Positions 59,377-64,000 of a stretch of DNA of 64,000 nucleotides are shown here, piece after piece (the stretch's first letter is position 1; each line of letters opens with the position of its first letter). Made by a program: the position numbers and the translations under genes. Source of the DNA: Chondrilla cf. caribensis (lineage: Eukaryota > Porifera > Demospongiae > Chondrillida > Chondrillidae); assembly GCA_964020155.1 (NCBI GenBank), contig OZ026550.1, positions 4,611,352 to 4,675,351 of the forward strand, written 5' to 3'. The notes beneath the pieces were generated by a model. It made no database searches and was not told the origin of the DNA. It saw only the letters and a list, made by a program, of their open reading frames with translations.

Positions 59377-60737
59377 ACGCGCGTGTGTGTGTGTGCGTGT
59401 GTGTGCGTGTGTGTATGTGTGAGTATCAACTACATACATATTATATATTATAGAAGAATCTTCAATGAAAATTGCACAAAAATATGCTACATATATTATA
59501 CACTGTAATAATAATAATAATATTGCAATAATATGCATTTTTATAATTGCTATTTTACATGTGACACTTAAAGGATCAATCACTGTGTTACTGCATTCTA
59601 AATGACTTAATTAACTACTACATCTTAACAGCAACAAGAATGAACTCTCAGTAGATTTGGTTGGGAGTGTACGTGTATTGCCTGTACTTCACGTCACACA
59701 TTCCTACATTAGGATTTTGGATATTTCAGTATTGTCATACACTATTAGTAAATCTCCACCTACCCGTCATGTGTACTACACAGTGTCAATCAATACTGCG
59801 GTATGCATTTGGCTCTTGTGTATATGTCATCTTAAGAGCATTGGAGGGGGTGTAAATGTGAGGTGACAGTATACGTATTACAAGCATGTCAGATATGTCA
59901 CGAGTTCCATTCAGTATAAGGAGCAAGGCATTATCTGTACCATGAAGTATGTCCAATCAGATTTTGAAGGACCTCCAAAATCAGCACAACTGCACCCTCT
60001 TTGTTCATAGCTATAGTGCTGTTATATATGAAATGTTGCTCCATGAAGGTGTCCGTAATACACTACATGCGATTCAGAAACCTCTGTCACTACAGACATC
60101 CTACAGATATTACCAGGTTTCCATTATAATAGATGTCCGACAGGTACAGTCCCTGTTCACACATGCTAGATCGATGTTCTACAGTATAACACCTGTATGA
60201 ATGTGGCTGGATCTCCTACAGACAACACCATGCCAGGTCACAAGACGTCCCACAAACACCTGGTCACTGGACAGCCAACACAATTGTAACACCTGGTGAC
60301 TATACGTCCATTCTCATTCTTCAGTCAATCAGATTATTTTCGTGTGTATAATGCATCAATTTATCTCAAATATGTTATCAATACTGTTATCATAGTTATT
60401 TTACTAGTGTATACACACATGTATAATCGTTAACAGCTGATATTCTGTGTTTTGTGTTTCAATATTATAATGGGAAGTCTGTACAATATCTAATGTTAAT
60501 TATATCCGCGTATAATACAAACACCTATTATAAGGCTGCACTTATGTACATGAGTAAAACCCTGTATTTACCGTCGTTATTATTGACCGTCGCCAAGCAT
60601 GTATTGCAGTTAGAAGGTAGCAGTGCATTCCGTATAAGTAAACGAATGTATAGTATACGTATACTCCGTATATTATGGATTCTACCCGAAAAGTGAAGAA
60701 AGACGACGCACGGAATTTTGATTACATTACTCGCTAA
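58821..60737. other. Intergenic between CDA gene 5 and the kinase-kelch gene
   Basis: Contains block E, the GT-rich tract at 59126-59430 and an AT-rich promoter region. The 80-codon frame at 60454-60696 and the 83-codon frame at 59949-60200 have no recognisable features and are not called. Confidence 0.6.
59126..59430. repeat. Compound GT-rich microsatellite, about 300 bp
   Basis: GT runs separated by twice-repeated GCGTGCATGTGTGTGTGCAT segments. It forms spurious long Cys-Val and His-Thr frames. Confidence 0.97.
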
Positions 60738-63148
60738 ATGGCGTTTTCAAGGGTAGACATTTCCCAAAGGTTTCCCTCATTAGAGCTAAAGGGCATCCAG
60801 TTGACGGGGAAGACTCTCGGCAAAGGATCGGACGCCACCGTGAAAGAAGTCAACTGGGTCGGTACCTCGTGTGCAGCTAAGCAGCTCCACGAAATCCTCC
60901 TCGAAGATCACTCTCCCGGCGGAGCCAAGCGGTTCGTTGATAATTTTGAGAAGGAATGCATGACGTGGTCCAAACTGATCCATCCTCATATCGTCCAGTT
61001 CCTCGGAGTGTACTTCTCTCCAACCTCTCGTATCCCCATGTTGATCCTGGAGAAAATGGACACAAGTCTTAGACACTATCTAGAAAAACACACAACAGAA
61101 AGCTTTGTTCTTCCCGACAAAATCTACGTTCTTCGTCAAGTAGCTCAAGCTCTGAGCTACCTCCACAGTCGCAGTCCACCCCTTGTCCACCACGACCTCA
61201 GCCCGAACAACGTCCTACTAAACGAGGTCTCCTTGCAAGCCAAAGTGACAGACTTTGGTATGACGCGAGCCATGGATCCCTCCAAGATGACCCGTAAATC
61301 TTCAGCTAAGGGTACTCAGGCCTTTATGCCACCGGAGGCTCTTCACAGCCCTCCAAGGTATGATGAAAAGTTGGACGTGTTCTCTTACGGGAATGTGATT
61401 GTCACCACGGTGATCCACGACTGGCCCGAGCCAGGTCCATCCACCACATATGAAGACGAGAGGTTGGTTGCTATCAGTGAATTCCACCGTCGTGGGCAAT
61501 ATATGGCCCACTTCACTCCAACAGAAAGTGAAGTGTTTCTTCCAATGGTTCGTGGGTGTCTTGAGAATCGTCCAATCCAACGTCCAACCAGCATGCAGCT
61601 AGTGACCCAGATGAGAGAGATCGAGGAATCTCATCCTAGAAGAGTTGAAGACTCTCTGATTGCAGCACAAGAACACAATCAACCTTGCCAGGTTAACGCT
61701 CATCTTCAACAGGTAGAGCTATCAGATATTTGATTTCACAGAATTTGTACCAAAATTTTTCTCACTAGTTCCATTGTGTATATCAGCATCAGACTGCCTT
61801 AATTCGAATCTTACATGAACGGAGTACCAGGCTGTGTAATGTGATGTCTTTTGTTGAGTGATTCCTGGGGTGCTTAAATACCCCACTCTATGTACGTACA
61901 TCCATTCAGTGGAATCTCTCCATAAAATACATGACATTGTACACTTTGAGACCTTAGTTTTATATCGCAATACAGAGTTTTTCTCAATCCAGAGGTCATT
62001 GGATACACTATACCACCACACTGCATCAGAGAATGGTGTCCTTATAGTTTCCTCTGAGTCAATGGAATTTTCCAATTGAGAGACTTCACTCCATATTATG
62101 CATTTCTGTGATGCATGCAAGCATTATAATGAAAATAAAACTTATATGTATATTCATGCATTGATGATTGTCATTGACTATATACGTATGTTCCATTTCT
62201 TTCTCATCACAGTTGTTTCGGAGTGACAGAATGGGCCGCACCCTTTTGCATTCTGTGAAGGTTGACAACATGCCAGTTCCGACCACTGAAGCTAGATCAG
62301 TTCTCATAGGAAAGAATCTCTTTGTAGCTGGAGGCATAGCAGGGGATGTCAAATTAAGTCAAATAGTACAAGTTTACAACATCGACACAGGAAAGTGGAT
62401 TACCCTCCCACCAGCACCTCAGTACTTGTGTGAAGCCGTATCAATTGCAGGCAATTTTGTGTTAATTGGAGGAAAGAACTCATCAACTGGAGACATCACC
62501 AGTATAGTGTCCACATGGCTGGTGGATGAACAAAAATGGATCCAAAAGATACCACCAATGAGAATGACGAGGCTTAGACCAGGTGTCCTCCTTTTGAAGA
62601 AGTTCCTGTTTGTGTTTGGTGGCAAAGATAAAACAACTGTTCTTCATTCGTTTGAAGTGCTGGACATTGAAAAGAACCGGTGGAGAAAAGGACGTGGGGT
62701 ACTCCCTCAACCACTGTGGTACCTTGAGTTGGGAGTTTTTGGAGATGTCGTTATTGTAACCAGTGCATGGGAGACTGTCCATTCACCTTCCACTAAATCA
62801 TGGAAGATCCCAGTACGTGTCTTGGAGGATAGTGTCACCAATTCCTCATTTCAGCCAATCAAGTGGATACCTATTGCCGATACTCCATATAAGAGGTCAA
62901 CTCTCCTCACCAACAGCAAGCAGCCTGTACTTGTCGGTGGGTCCAGAGAAGGTCGAACAACTAAAGATATCCATCGCTATACGCCAGATCGCTGGGAGGT
63001 AGTTGGCCAACTATCACAGCCTCAGAGCAGTCCATCTGTTATTACCACCAGCAATAGCTCATTTCTGGTGCTAGGAGGCTGCACCAATCCACACAGGGTG
63101 CTACAGTCGTTGCTGAACAGTGTAACACTTAGAATGTATATGTCCTGA
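60738..63148 (+). CDS. Protein kinase fused to C-terminal kelch repeats
   Basis: Exons 60738-61712 and 62213-63148, phase-0 intron (CAACAG|GTAGAG ... CACAG|TTGTTT), 636 aa. Kinase domain about 20-290: glycine loop GKGSDATV at 28, Lys48 in AAKQL, HHDLSPNNVLL at 151 (the HRD motif reads HHD with catalytic Asp153), Asn158, DFG 172-174, PPE 198-200, DVFSYG 213 and RPT 282. All catalytic residues are present. The style resembles tyrosine-kinase-like (TKL) kinases. Residues about 340-630 are five kelch blades (VAGG, LIGGK, VFGGK, LVGGS, LVLGG). No signal peptide or membrane helix, so cytosolic. Kinase-kelch fusions are, to my knowledge, typical of sponges. It stands between CDA gene 5 and a convergent CDA gene; a linked role in signalling is only inference. 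Confidence 0.9.
61907..62091. mobile_element. Decayed pogo-like MITE in the kinase-kelch intron
   Basis: CAGTGGAATCTCTCCATAA at the left and TTGAGAGACTTCACT at the right, with the internal ATGGTGTCCTTAT block shared with the copy at 34875-35049. Confidence 0.7.
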
Positions 63149-63666
63149 CAGTTTCTTTTGCTTTTCATAATGTCATTGTTTTACCAGTCTCCGTTAACAT
63201 GTATCTATTCACATGGGTCAGGACATTGTACATTGTGTGTGAACATGACTGTATATTTTGCTATACTTAGTAGTAATTCTGTATCTATATAATATATCCT
63301 TCATTGTGTTGATGATTTAGATGATTATATAATTATCCTTGGAGTGAACGTGAAATTCAATTTACAGTCATTTTGAAATTCATACAATGTTGTTCACATT
63401 TAATAAGTGTGGAATTAAGGTCCTCAATTGAAATGATCCAAGCGAATATAATGCATTAATTTTAAAATTAACGACGGATGGTATTAATGATTAATAATAA
63501 TCAATAATAATATACATTAAAAACACTTATGACTAATACCTGGCATATACAAAACAATGTACTTGTACATTTATCCAACACAATTCCTTATATCCAAAGA
63601 GTCTGTATATTACGTATGTACACAAGACATGCTGTTACATGTGACATTTTGTGAGTGAGTATATTG
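63149..63666. other. Intergenic, duplicated with 35257-35767
   Basis: AT-rich spacer between convergent genes. No gene seen. Confidence 0.7.
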
Positions 63667-63774
63667 TTAGGACGAATGAGCAGCAGGATTGACAAGGGAT
63701 AATCCGAGTTCTGTACTAACAGTAGTGGGTGCTCGGGAGTGTACCTGTTTCCACTTTATGTACACCAAGATAAC
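63667..63774 (-). CDS. CDA-like gene 6: last exon only (gene continues past the right edge)
   Basis: Minus strand. The acceptor TTTAG lies at 63775-63779. The 36-codon exon encodes VILVYIKWKQVHSRAP then TVSTELGLSLVNPAAHSS and a TAA stop. It is nearly identical to exon 2 of CDA gene 2 (35875-35768) and matches in phase. The intron runs off the window from 63775, so the CDA domain(s) should lie beyond 64000. By homology the product is another membrane-anchored deacetylase-like protein with the Leu-Val-Asn-Pro tail. Confidence 0.88.
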   Translation of the reverse strand, partial: VILVYIKWKQVHSRAPTTVSTELGLSLVNPAAHSS

Positions 63775-64000
63775 CTAAAGGTAGAACAGGGTAACACTAT
63801 GATCGACAGCTGGTAATCAACTCAAACTTTCCAATGATAATCAATACAATATTATTATTATAATATACAGTACAATATAAAATGTATGGTTTCTGGACAA
63901 TTCTGCTATAGTGTGGTGAAGATAAATCTACTATAATAAATTAATGCAGATTGGAATTCTGATTCTGATCAGTAACCTAAAGGCTGGTAAATGTCAAGGT
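63775..64000 (-). other. Partial intron of CDA gene 6
   Basis: Similar to 35876-36100, the intron of CDA gene 2, up to the window edge. Confidence 0.75.

Larger units (their letters stand above)
53890..59990 (+). repeat. Segmental duplication unit 3 (carries CDA gene 5)
   Basis: Block C (53940-54430), block D (55030-55320), promoter, CDA gene, block E. It lacks the terminal inverted satellite A and runs into the kinase-kelch gene. Confidence 0.8.

Noticed and set aside
60454..60696. 80-codon ORF before the kinase gene as an upstream exon
   Set aside because: No splice sites join it in phase to the kinase, and the kinase ATG already begins a complete domain.
62168..63148. Kelch ORF as an independent gene
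   Set aside because: Its first codons precede a clear acceptor at 62211-62212; joined in phase to the kinase exon it makes one protein.

Overview
This is metazoan nuclear DNA: spliced genes, AT-rich intergenic sequence, very many (CA/GT)n tracts, transposon remnants and about 14 kb of satellite. A sponge, probably a demosponge, is my best guess. It rests on the gene mix (kinase-kelch fusion, expanded chitin-deacetylase-like family, WSC-aerolysin-like secreted protein) and not on a marker gene, so it is moderate to low confidence.

Layout. 1-1.44 kb: 3' part of a Penelope-like retroelement (reverse transcriptase plus GIY-YIG endonuclease) that ends in a well-formed minimal hammerhead ribozyme. 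2.19-3.57 kb: secreted WSC-domain protein with an aerolysin/ETX-MTX2-like pore-forming module. 4.7-13.7 kb, minus strand: a complete 16-exon CWF19L1 (Drn1) gene reconstructed exon by exon, 527 aa, its introns full of microsatellites, MITEs and a 164-bp palindrome. 15.86-18.43 kb: first of six chitin-deacetylase-like (CDA, CE4/NodB fold) genes. 19.7-33.8 kb: second Penelope fragment, then two satellite families (A about 187 bp, B about 359 bp), B nested between blocks of A, with a solo LTR inserted in A. 33.8-64 kb: a duplicated CDA cluster. It holds a two-domain CDA on the minus strand, three tandem CDAs on the plus strand in repeat units of about 5.8 kb, a kinase-kelch gene, and the last exon of another minus-strand CDA whose body lies beyond the right edge. 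A deleted copy of the cassette remains at 33.8-35.3 kb.

Main biological point. All intact CDA-like genes share one plan: signal peptide, Cys-rich start, NodB/CDA domain, Ser/Thr mucin-like stalk of tandem repeats, transmembrane helix interrupted by a phase-0 intron, and a short tail of about 35 residues encoded by exon 2. Two genes (three domains) keep the metal and catalytic motifs (SFDD, HS[VI]TH, His before the conserved Trp). The three tandem plus-strand genes have lost all three in a graded series (SFDG/HSVTQ/R, TLDG/HSVTR/S, TLGG/HTITR/S), so they look like membrane-anchored pseudo-deacetylases. Three tails carry a Tyr-x-Asn-Pro motif, two carry Leu in place of the Tyr, and one has lost the tail to a stop codon. 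This fits, but does not prove, a shift from polysaccharide-modifying enzyme to surface receptor or lectin.
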